Shown here: positions 12,801 to 22,691 of the stretch, piece after piece
Numbering within the stretch: position 1 is the first letter of the stretch
Layout: every line of letters begins with the position of its first letter
NCBI GenBank assembly: GCA_013306675.1
Contig: JABLUY010000009.1
Span: forward strand, 1-64,000
From: Thraustochytrium sp. TN22
Lineage: Eukaryota; Sar; Bigyra; Thraustochytrida; Thraustochytriidae
Reading direction: 5' to 3'
Length of the DNA stretch: 64,000 bases
The notes under the pieces: generated by a model
Seen by the model: only the letters and a program-made list of their open reading frames with translations
The model's database searches: none
Told to the model about the DNA's origin: nothing
Program-made: the position numbers and the translations under genes

Positions 12801-15800
12801 CGTGGAGGACAAGCACGCAAGCATCAGTGTGGGTGTGGTATGCGGCGCGGGACTGAGCGATGCGCCCGTGGAGCTGGGCTCGTGGCTGGGTTCACAGAAG
12901 TCATCTTGGGCGTTCCAGAGCGACGGGACCGTATGGCACGCTTCCAAGGTGACCAACTACGGTCAGCCACTTCGGGCGGCGAGGTTCATCGTTGGCGTGA
13001 CGCTGGACCTGGGCGCGGGCACGCTAAGCTTTTCGTTCAACGGCCGGGACCTGGGTGTGGCCTTTGCAGATATGCCCTGCGACTGCGTGTACTACGCGGC
13101 CGTGGGGTTTGGCCCGATGTACATGCCGGCGCGACAGGCCGCGCGCTCGCTCGGTCTGCGCGGGGGCTCGTCCTGGCCCTCGGTGCCTCGCGACGAGGTC
13201 CTCCGGCAGCCGCTCATGGAGGTGGCGCTCTGGCAGTGGTGGTCGACGCACGAGGCAGTCACGGTCGAGGCGCTCCTGGGTCCGCAGAGCGGCGCGCAGG
13301 CGGCCGTCGGATGCCGGCAGGCCGCCGTAGAGGGTCCGCAGCGGGCTGCAGCGGCCGCCGAGGCGAAGAACGTGACAACGGCCTTTCGCGACGGGCGATT
13401 GGCGAGCCTGCGGCTGGGGCACGCAATCCTGGCGGGTTGCGACGGGGCGAGTGAGCAGACGGTGGACGACCTCGTGCCGGTCGTGCTGCCGTGGAAGGAC
13501 GCGGCGGACCTTGCGTGGGCGCTGCGGCCATTCCCGGTGGTGCGCATATCGTCACGGCTACCAAGCGAAACGCGGCGCGCGCTGCTGGCGTGCAGGTTGG
13601 CTGCGAGCCGAGTGCTGGCGGAGTCGCAACAACGAGCGGCCCTGGGTCGCGCGCTGGCGTGGGCGCTCGTGCCGGGGCTGACGGGCCCACTGGCGACTGC
13701 CTCGGCGATCGAGGTGGCCGGCACCGTCGCGCTGGAGTGCTCATTCGTAGACACGCACGAGCACTTTGTGACGCAGGTCTGGTTCCACTGCAAGACGTGC
13801 GGGCTCACGAACAGGAAGGGTTGCTGCGCGTCATGCGCGCTGGTGTGCCATGCCGGCCACGAGATCATCTGCACGGACCGCACGAGCTTCTACTGTGACT
13901 GCGGCTGCTCGCTGGTGTGCAAGTGTCTGAGCGACGGCCGCCTGGCGCTGCCGTGCCCCACGGCGGCCACTGCAACCAGCCAAGGGGCCTTGAGTGATGT
14001 TCGTGTGCGCTGGAAGGTGGAGCCCGCCATGGCGGCAGAGGCCCAATCCTCGCGCGACGCGGAGACGCTCATGCAGCTCGCTAGCGCACCGACCTCGCAC
14101 GATGCGCTGCCGGACCTCGTAACTGGCGTGGTCGACAATGTTTCGGTGTTGGCAGCGGCGCTTGAGGGCGACCTGCTGGCGACGTATAGCTCGCGCGAGG
14201 CGAGCGCCGCGGACCGCCTGCCGCGGGTCCAGTGGCGCGAGCTGGCGCTGTGCGACTGGACCAAGTACCTTTTGCTCCTGCGCGCCTCGGGCAGGGTGCC
14301 GGGCTTTTGGGCGTCGTTAGGCGCGTCGAGTACGGCACAGGGCGTCTTCGCGAGCTTGCTGTTTGCCCGATTTGCGCGCACGAGGCCTGCGACCGCAGTG
14401 CTGGCGAGCTGCCAAGAGGACCCGGGCGGGCCGATCGTGGATGCGCTGGTCCCGCTAGCTGCTGCACGCGCCGGCGACCTGTTCGAGAGCGGCACTCTTG
14501 CTATTCTGTTGGCGCGTCTGGCGGACCTGGACGGCACGGCGGACGCAAGCGAGGCGTTCTTGGCTAGCGAGGTGCTCGAGCGCGAGGACCCGCGATACGG
14601 CGAGGTCCGGCGGCGATTTGCTGGAACGAGCGCGGAGGCCGCGGAGGTGGAGAGCGACAAGGAGAAGGAGACGGAGAAGGCGAAAGCGAAAAGTATGGGA
14701 GCAGCAACGGCTGCTGAGAAGACGGAGGAAGACGATGAGGAAGACGAGGACGAGGAAGAAGGAGGCTTCGAGCAAGACGGGACGTGGGGCGGGCTGGGAG
14801 AGGACGAACAGGAGACGTCTGCGACATTCTGGCAGCCTGGGTTCGGCGCAGGTGCAAGCGACCAAGCAGCCGCTGATGCGAAGCGCGAGCAGGCGCAGGC
14901 GCAGCGACGCAAGGCCGTGCTGCAGGTGCTCGAGGTGGTGATCGCGGTGGTGGAGAATGTGGCAGCGGCCCAGGAGGCGGCTCTGAGCCGCACGCTGGAG
15001 GCGTCATGTGTCCCTTACATTCTACATGAGTACCTCTTTGGCAACTCCCTCAAGACGCTGCTCGAGGACGGCGAGGTGACGCTCCGGCTGCTGCGGCTGT
15101 GCACAGCCATCCTCGGGCGACCGGGGCTGGTCCAGCTGCGGTCGGCTGCGGCGCCGGGGCGCTGGCCCTTGACTCGGCTCTTGCGGACCATGTTGGACGA
15201 GTTCCGCGAGGAGCTGCAAGAGGCAAGCGACACCGACGCCCTGATGCAGCTAGGGCATCAGCAAGAGCAGGAGCAGCAGGAGCAGCCGCAGCCGCAGCCG
15301 AGGACGCTTCCGGTCGCCGAGCAGCAGGCGCAAGCGCAGGCGAGGGAGGAGGCGGCCATGGCGCGGCAACTGCTGGAAACCCTGGAAGGCGCTGCCAGTC
15401 TCCTGTCGGGCAAGTACGTGGACGAAGCGGGGCGGGAAAGGGCAAGTCACGTGGAGGGAGTCGGGGAGGACGAGGCCAGGGAGGACGGCGCCGAGGCAAG
15501 CGAGAGCGCGGCAGACGGCGAAGGTGCAACCGGGGCGGGCGGCGCTGGCGCTGGAGATGCGTACGAGCGGGCGGTGCGCGAGCTCATCTTTGGGACGGCG
15601 GACTTTCGGGTCGCCGGCGTTGCGCACCATTTCGAGGCGAGTGCGGAGCGAGAGGCCTCGCAAGGCGGCGCGACGCGCGGTCGCGCTGTCCGGCTGAACC
15701 GCGAGCTGCGGTCGCTGCGCAAGACGCTGCCGGTACACGTGGGCTCCACGATCGCGGTTCGCGTGGACGAGCGGCGGCCCTTTCTGCTGCAAGCGCTGGT

Positions 15801-16395
15801 GCTGGCGCCGGAGGGCACGCCCTACGACTCAGGGTGCTTTCTGTTCGACATTTACATGCCTCCGGAGTACCCTTCGGTGCCGCCGCGCATCCACCTGAGG
15901 ACGACGGCGTCTGGCACGGTGCGGTTCAACCCAAACCTGTACACGAGCGGCAAGGTGTGCCTCTCGCTGCTCGGCACGTGGCGCGGCGGCGCGACGGGCA
16001 ACGAGACGTGGACCAAGAAGTCGACGCTGTTGCAGGTGTTGGTCTCCATTCAGAGCGCCATCCTCGGGTCTGAGTTCCCATACTTTAACGAGCCTGGCGC
16101 CGAAGCCGAGTGGGGCACGCCCACCGGCGACCTCGCGCGGCGAGTCAGCGACAACGGCGGCTACGAGTACCTGCGCGAAGCAACTCTGAAGCACGCTGTC
16201 CTGGAGCAGCTACGGGCGCCGCCGCCGCTTTTCGCAGACCTCGTGCGCGTCCACCTGCGTCTCAAGCGCGCACACATCCTCAGTGTTGCGCAGACTTGGC
16301 TGCTTGAGGCGGAAGCCTCCGACACGCGTGGCCATCACGCTGCGCTCCTCGCCATCAAGCAAGAGCTCGTCACGAGCCTCGGCGAGCTGGCCTAG
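3778..16395 (+). CDS. giant UBR-box / SPRY / E2 ubiquitin-conjugating protein, BIRC6-like
   Basis: The product is 4205 residues in one exon. A polyGly run sits at residues 8-20. Residues about 240-315 resemble a ubiquitin-like fold, and further regions resemble a WD-type propeller (about 500-900) and a discoidin/DOC-like beta sandwich (about 2355-2465). A SPRY domain spans about 2975-3110 (VRQWEIAFDVEDKHASISVG). A UBR box starts at Cys3321 with the full Cys/His ladder (HCKTCGL, CASCALVCHAGHE, FYCDCGC). An acidic linker follows (about 3620-3665). The C-terminal E2 domain (about 3979-4115) has its catalytic Cys at residue 4061 in GKVCLSLLGTW and the PYFNEPG motif typical of BIRC6/UBE2O-type E2s. 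UBR boxes bind N-degrons, so the protein could select and ubiquitylate substrates by itself. No BIR domain was found. The UBL and propeller calls are weaker than the UBR, SPRY and E2 calls. Confidence 0.9.
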
Positions 16396-17035
16396 CACAC
16401 AACCAGGAACGAGATGTGGCTGGAAATGCCCGAAATGCCGAGCAGTTTGTTGGCAAGGTCGGCAACTTGCTTGCCGTCTGCCTTGTTGCGTTGCGCTAGG
16501 AGCAAGCCGAGATCTTGCCATTGGTGCTTCTCCTCCAAGCGCGTCGCGGCCGTGCCCAAACATCCTCTCCGACGGCGCGTGGCGCGTGGCCGAGGTCTCC
16601 GTGCTCCTCCTCCGCGCACGCCGTCGGCCTCTATCAAGCTACTTTTAGGCCTAGCTAGCTAGAGAAGAAGCAGCAAGCGGTGCAAGAAGTTGCGAAAGCA
16701 GTACGTGTCATCCGATTTCCGTGCGCGTGCTCGCGCGTGCCTTGCGCACCATGCGTTCCATGGTGCCACCATCCCACCCAGGAGGAGGCCACTTCGCTTC
16801 GCTTCGCGCGCGGCGTGCGTCGTGTGCCCTAGCGACGGACTGCACACGTCAACTTCAAGTTGAGACATGGCTTGGAAACCTCGTGGCGTCCCCACTGAGG
16901 TTCGCCTTCGTCCCCGCCTCGATGATGCGCCACGTGCACCGCTCGCTGCGCGGGTCCAGACCTCGGCAGCGAGGCGAGGCGAGGCCGCGGCCTCCCGTCG
17001 CTCGCGCCGACTCGCGCCGCGCCCGCGCGCTTGTG

Positions 17036-17070
17036 TTGCGTTGCGTTGCGTTGCGTTGCGTTGCGTTGCA
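17036..17070 (+). repeat. TTGCG pentanucleotide array
   Basis: Six perfect TTGCG units and a seventh variant (TTGCA) lie in tandem in a noncoding stretch. Confidence 0.9.
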
Positions 17071-18165
17071 GCGGCCGCCGCGCGCATTGCACAAATCACA
17101 GGTGCGAGCTGGAGCTCTGGGACGGCGCCTGATTGCTGATGGCGGTGCGCAGCATGATGGCCGTGGCCACGGCCGGCCCGGGCCGCGCCGCCGCGGGCGG
17201 CCGCGGCGGGCGGGCCAAAGATGCGCTTGGCTGCGACGGCTTGGTCGGCGCGGTACAAGGGCCGCGAACCGGCGCACGTCCGCGAACCTGGACCGCCGAT
17301 CCGTCTCGTCTCCGTCTTTGCTGCTCTTTGCTCCGTCTTGCTGCCTCACCGCGTCAAAGTCCAGCGCAACCCGGCAGTAGTAGTCCGGCCGTGCGTGAAG
17401 CTTGACTCACGAGGAGCACGTGAGCACACGAGCGAGTTTGATGAAGCGATGAAGCGCGTTGAAGCGCGATGAAGCTTGTTCGCTACGACCGAGACTCGAC
17501 CCGCTCAGCTCGGCGACCCGGCCGCGGTTCAGGCTCAGGCTCAGGCTCGCGAGTTTCGACGGGAAATGCACTCGCCTTGGAGGACCGACTTGTCCGACAG
17601 GGGGGCCAGGCCTGGTCGCCTGCTGGCTGCTGGGGCCACGGCCTCGGCAGCCGGCCGCGACGCCCCTCGCGAGGGCTTAAGCCGGGCTTGCTGGCGACTC
17701 CTGGCGCTGGCCGATGCGCACCAGGCCCCCGGAGTCTTGCTTTTAGTGCTAACGTTACTTCAAGTTGGCTTGGCTCTGCGCTTCGAGGAGGGCGACGACG
17801 AAATAACGCGAGCAAGCTTCCTCCTCTTGGGCGAACAGGCACAAGCTGCTTGCTTGCCCTGCGCCACGGGTGATGATGCACCCAGCTTGTGCCAGCTCGA
17901 GCCTGGGGGGCTCGTCGGCACTGTCCTCCCCAAGCGGCCTTCACTACACTGGCTGCTGGGCGCAAATTTCGTGGGCGTTCGAGCTCTGTGGAAGCTTCTC
18001 AGTAACGCAGCCAGGCATGACACGAGAGAGACCCATGCCACTGGTCCACTGGCAGGCCACGACTTTCTACAACAGCCGCCGGCTGAAGAAGCTTTGGCTT
18101 CTCCTTGCTACATGCTCAAGCAACCAAGCAGCTCAGCAGGCTGCCTGCTTGGGCTGTCGTTGCAT

Positions 18166-18263
18166 GATACGCGACGCGAAGATGCTGGTGCGATGCCCGG
18201 GTACTTCCTGTGCAGATACGCGACGCGAAGATGCTGGTGCGATGGCCGGGTGCTTCCTGTGCA
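18166..18263 (+). repeat. 49-bp tandem duplication
   Basis: Two adjacent 49-nt copies (18166-18214 and 18215-18263), both starting GATACGCGACGCGAAGATGC, differ at only a couple of positions, so the duplication is recent. Confidence 0.85.
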
Positions 18264-20134
18264 GATGGGTTGCGCGCAGCTCAGTTTGAGACGCTGGGAA
18301 GCCATGCCGCCCGAGTCTCCTCCGAGAGCTGTGAGGTCGCGGTGAGTGCTGGCTGCTGCGTGAGTCAAGCCAAGGAAGCACGTCACGTCACGTGGCACTG
18401 CTTGCTAGTGCCGCCACCTGCCACCCTGCCACCGCCCCGCCTCGCCGCGGCTCGTCTCTCGTCAAGTTCTTCCACTTTCCAGCAGAGCTGCCCCCTAGCT
18501 GCGTCGGTCAAGGCCACGGCAGCCGTCGGCAGCCTGGCAGGTACTACCCGACGTTTGCGCGGAGAGAGCGTACGAGGCAAGGCAGGAGGCCAGGCCAGCC
18601 GCTGCAGCCGGTCCGCTACTAAGGCTTTGTAGACAGGCAGGCAGTCCAAAGTCGCGCTCTGGCGGACGCACTCGCCGCGATGACCCGGCCGCGGCCAGCC
18701 GGCGATGGGTAACGTGACAGACGGACGAGCTGCAGTGGCTACGGGGCCTACGGCACAGGCTTGCGGGCGGGCTGGCGGGCGGGCAGGCAAACCGTGCGCC
18801 CGCCGGCGCTTCGCGGGCTCAGACGAGCGAGGAACTTAGCTTCAGCTAGTAGAGTAGTACCTGCCGGGTGATGAAGGCGCGTGCGTGCGTATACGGTGAT
18901 GGTACGGCCGATTTGCGGGTGCAACGACGGCGCGCCCGGCCGGACCCCCACGGGACCGGTGCACAAGCTGCTAGCTCAGCACAGACGCTTACATCTGGTC
19001 CGGCCGGCGGGGCCACTGTGGGCGCCGCGCGGTGCTGCGCATCTGGTCGCGTCAGATGTCAGTATCAGCTTGAACTTGAAGCAGTGCAGTGGCAGGCAGG
19101 AGGAGCGCGGCCACGCCGTGGTTCCGCGCCAGCGCCCGCGCCCGCTCCCGCGCCCGCGCCCGCGCCAGGCCGCGCGTCGGGGCGGCGTCGGAGGGTGGCC
19201 GGACCGCCGGCTGACTGGCCGATGGAACAAGCGCCCGCCTGCGTCGGCCAGCAGGAGGGAGGGAAGCGCGACCCAAGACGTGCGAGGTACGCAGCCGAGG
19301 CCGGCCGCAGCCGCAGCGCGACGCAGCGCACCCCCAGACTGCAGGTGCCTGCTTGGCCGCAGGACTCCAGCGCCGCTTGCATCCGACTCAGGACTTGTCC
19401 TCTAGATGTTAGTTCCAAGCGGCGGACGGGCGGTACGAGTTCAAGTGGCTGGCCGCAGCCGCCGCACGGCATGGCGCGCGCCTGACCAGCTCCAAGACGA
19501 ACATCTGCCAGCAGCCTGCCTGGCCGCCATGCCCGGTCCTCGTCAAGGGCGGGCGGCCGCACTGCGTGGCGGTGGCCAGCCCGACGCCGGCGGAGCTGAG
19601 CGAAGAACTGCATCCTTCAGATCTCCAACTGCAAAAGCGATAAGATTGCCTGCCTGCAGTGGATTTTGTAGACGGGCGCCGCCGTCGCGTCGCCACGAAC
19701 TCAGGGGCGACCAACGGCAGCTGTGCACGAAGCCGCGCCCCAGCCGGCCAGCCGCGCACCAGCGGCAGGCTGCAGGCGGCTGCAGGCGCGCCTGGCTGGT
19801 CTCGGGCCTGCGGAGCACGACTGCCTCCGCGTGGGACGCACCACCAGCTCGGCGTCGGGGGCCGGCCACGAGCCGCGCGCGGGTGCCTCCAGCGCGCAGC
19901 TCTCGCTTGCTTCGCCGCAGTGCAGCACCAAGCCACCCACCACCTGAGACAGCCAGCCAGCCAGGCCAGGCACGAGCGACCCCCCAGGTCGCTCGACCTG
20001 AAAGCTAGCTAGCTGGTGCAATAGCGAGAGCTAGCTTAGCGAAAGGCGGCGAGGGCGGCCAAGAGCAAACCCAAATCGATCCCCCGTGCTCGCTCGCCCG
20101 CTCGCGCAGGCTCGCAGCGACGTGCCAGGGCCTG

Positions 20135-20171
20135 CTGCGCTGCGCTGCGCTGCGCTGCGCTGCGCTGCGCT
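20135..20171 (+). repeat. CTGCG pentanucleotide array
   Basis: About seven CTGCG units in tandem, with a short second run to 20190. It is the reverse-complement family of the CAGCG array at 57281. Confidence 0.9.
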
Positions 20172-20952
20172 CAGGCTGCGCTGCGCTGCCAGGCCAAGGC
20201 AGGCCAGGCCCAAGCCACGCCAAGCCACGCCAAGCCAGGCGGGCGAGCCCAGGCTTGGCGCAGCTTCCGGCGGGAAGCAGAGCCGGGAAGGCGCGGCGAG
20301 CGGGTCTCCTCTTCGTCCAGGTTCGCGGGTGCCGGCGGGCGCGGGCTGCCGCAAAGGCCGCGCGAGGCGAGCGGCTCGGCGAGGCGCCGCTCCCGCGTCG
20401 CACGGCGTGGCGCCGGGAGTGCCGGCACGGGCGCAGACCAGCTGCGCAGCGGCGCGGGGCTTGCCGGCCGACCGCAGCGGACTCGGAGGCAACGCGGCGT
20501 GGTCCGGCCAGCCGGCCAGCCAGGCCGCGAGCGAGCGCACGGACGGCGCCTAGGCGGTGGGGGTCAGCCTCGAGAGCGGGCGCGAGCGCGAGGGCCAAGG
20601 CGAGGGGAGAACCGCTCAAGGCTGGCTGCCTTGCCTGCCTGCGGCTGCTGACATATTTTTGTGCAGGTGGTCGGCCAGGTCGCCGCGGTGACGCCGCTTC
20701 CTTGCGCAGGTGGAGGCGCAGCGAAGCTACCTGGACCAGGAACTGCAGCTTGGAACCGGCAGAGGCAGAAAGGGGGGCTCGTCAGTGAAGCGCGGGCGAG
20801 TGTGAGTCTGCGAGCGAGCGAGAGACACACACAGAAGCAGGCTAGGCCACTGGCAAACCGCGAGGCGGCATCCTGGCCCGGTCCGGGCGCGGCGTTGGCG
20901 GATTTTGGTTACTTGAGAGGCTGCGGTTATTTTCGCTCGTCTCTCGCCGTCC

Positions 20953-21805
20953 ATGCCCATGGCCCAGATGCAGAACGCCAAGGCGCTCCTGGACGACCTC
21001 GCGCAGCACCAGGCCTGCCAGTGGGCCATGCCCATGGCGCGCCCGGGGTCCAAGATCGAGGAGCTACTGCACGGCATCCGCGTCGTCGAGAGTCTCAAGG
21101 CGCAGGCCAAAGCTTCTGCGGAGCACCAGCAGAACCACCAGCACCAGCACCAGCACCAGCACCAGTACGCCGCCGCCGGCCCGGCGCGGCTCGACGCCAG
21201 GGTCAGCCCGTTCCTAGCCCCCAAGGCGAAACTCGACGCCAACAATAATGTGGCGCCACCGCCAGCCCACGACGGCGCGCTCAACGCCTCGCGCAGCGTA
21301 AGTCTCGACGGAACCGAGGGCGCACCTGCGCTGCCCTCGCTGCGCGAACTCGAGTCGCTGCCGCGCGACGAACTCGAGGTCGTCTGCGAGCACCTCGGCG
21401 TCGACACCGACGGTAGGCCCTCTCGCGACCTCGTCGCGCTCGTCGCGCTGCGCGGCAGCTACGGCAAGGAGGGCAAGATGCTCGCGGTTCGTGAGGTACG
21501 CAGCCTCGTACAGTCCGTCGACTGTCTGCTGCGCGAAATGGGCCTTTTGCGTGAGGATGGGCCCGCTGTCATGGACTTGCTCAACGCGCGCTTCAAGAAC
21601 CTCAAGCGCGCCACCGCCGCCAGCAAGAAGCGCCCTCGCGCTGCATTGATGGCCAACCCCAAGCCCGTACCCGCAAAGAGCCACCTGCGCCACCAGCGAA
21701 ACAGTGACAACGAAGACAACAACAACAACAACAACAACAACAATAACCAACTCAACGCCACCTCGGTGCCGAACCGCGCCTCGGGTATGACGCCGCCTCC
21801 CAAGA

Positions 21806-21854
<49 letters not shown>

Positions 21855-22215
21855 GCAGCCCGAGGAGACTAGCTCGGACGTGACGGACCAGGACGCCGAT
21901 GCTGTGCGCGAGGGGTGGCAAGCGGCCGCCAAGAAGCGCCGCACCTCCAACCTTCTCCCGCCACTCGCACAGGCGCCGCCCGTCTCCTTCGGCACGACCA
22001 CGACCACCATGCCGGCGGCGACCTTTTTGGCCAGCCTTTCCGCTTCCAACAACAACAACATTCCCGCCAGCGACAGCCGCAGCAGCAAGAACACTGGCGA
22101 CAAGAATGGGAGCGAGGCCGCCTCGCAGCTCCCCTCACTGCAGTCGCTTCTCACCAACCCGGCTCTCCTCCCCTGGCTGCAGCAGCACCTGCAGCAACAG
22201 CAGCAGAACCAGTAG
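20953..22215 (+). CDS. Q/N-rich protein with SAP-like helix pair, probable nuclear regulator
   Basis: The protein is 420 residues. The N-terminus (MPMAQMQNAKALLDDLAQ) is helical and followed by a Gln/His tract near residue 60. Residues about 118-165 resemble a SAP motif: SLRELESLPRDELEVVCEHL, then a Gly turn and LVALVAL. SAP motifs bind A/T-rich or scaffold DNA and are common in nuclear proteins. A basic patch (KKRPR, about residue 225) could be a nuclear localisation signal. Long Asn (nt about 21718-21745) and Gln (about 21809-21850) tracts follow, and the C-terminus is again Gln-rich (LQQHLQQQQQNQ). Low complexity of this kind is frequent in transcription and RNA factors. No enzyme motif is visible. 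The ATG at 20953 is the first in frame after a GC-rich leader. The role is inferred. Confidence 0.65.
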
Positions 22216-22226
22216 CCCAACAGCGG

Positions 22227-22316
22227 GTCGCTCCGGCTGTCCGTGTCGCTCCGGCTATCCGCGTCGCTCCGGCTGTCCGTGTCACTCCGGCTATCCGCGT
22301 CGCTCCGGCTGTCCGC
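22227..22316 (+). repeat. 18-bp minisatellite right after the stop codon
   Basis: Five 18-nt units built on GTCGCTCCGGCTGTCCGT begin 12 nt after the stop of the 20953 gene. Units alternate GTCC/ATCC, giving a 36-nt higher-order period. The repeat lies in the presumed 3' UTR. Confidence 0.85.
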
Positions 22317-22620
22317 GCCGCTCGGGCTCCTCTCCACGTCGCCTATGTAACGTACGCCTCTCGGCGCCTTTTCGGTCGGCGGTCTCAAAACTTGCCTCAA
22401 AAAGACCGCGTCCTCCAAACACACACATGAACGGTACTTAATCTCCACAGGTACAATAAGATCAAGGTTCGTAATTCACGTTGCGTCCTTGTGATTCACT
22501 TTGCGTGTCCTCATATTTACATGATCAGGCCTTCTGGACGTATCAGCACGTGCTAAAGGACACATCCCAGTTCACCACGTCACCAGCACGTCCTTCAAGC
22601 TCTACCAGCTGCTAGTAGCT

Positions 22621-22642
22621 CTCTCTAGTAGCTACTAGAGAG
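22621..22642. terminator. 22-bp perfect palindrome between convergent genes (possible 3'-end signal)
   Basis: The 22 bases from 22621 to 22642 (centre AGTAGCTACT, arms CTCTCT/AGAGAG) equal their own reverse complement. They sit between the 3' ends of the 20953 gene (ends 22215) and the minus-strand Furry-like gene (ends 22692), within a stretch dense in TAGCTA and AGCT motifs. A shared 3'-end signal is a guess; the symmetry is seen directly. Confidence 0.35.
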
Positions 22643-22691
22643 CGAGAGCTCTAGCCAGTAGCTAGTAGCCAGCCAGCGCACCAGCAAACCA

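Larger units (their letters stand above)
16396..20952. other. 4.5 kb GC-rich gap rich in simple repeats, no supportable gene
   Basis: Several overlapping Arg/Ala/Gly-rich frames occur on both strands, but none shows a recognisable fold or a clear advantage over its antisense partner. The stretch holds a TTGCG array (17036), a 49-bp tandem duplication (18166), CCCGCG-rich runs near 19130-19170, a CTGCG array (20135) and AGCTAGCT palindromes (16651-16662, 20003-20010). The last several hundred bases should include the promoter of the 20953 gene. A gene split by short introns could hide here; I could not assemble one. Confidence 0.5.

Noticed and set aside
3778-16395. reading the giant protein as a BIRC6 orthologue with a BIR domain
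   Set aside because: No Cys/His pattern of a BIR fold was found; the zinc pattern is that of a UBR box.
17476-18345. 289-codon plus-strand frame in the 16-21 kb gap
   Set aside because: Composition is mixed with no recognisable fold, it contains the recent 49-bp duplication, and overlapping frames of similar length exist. It could hide a real exon, but the evidence is too thin.
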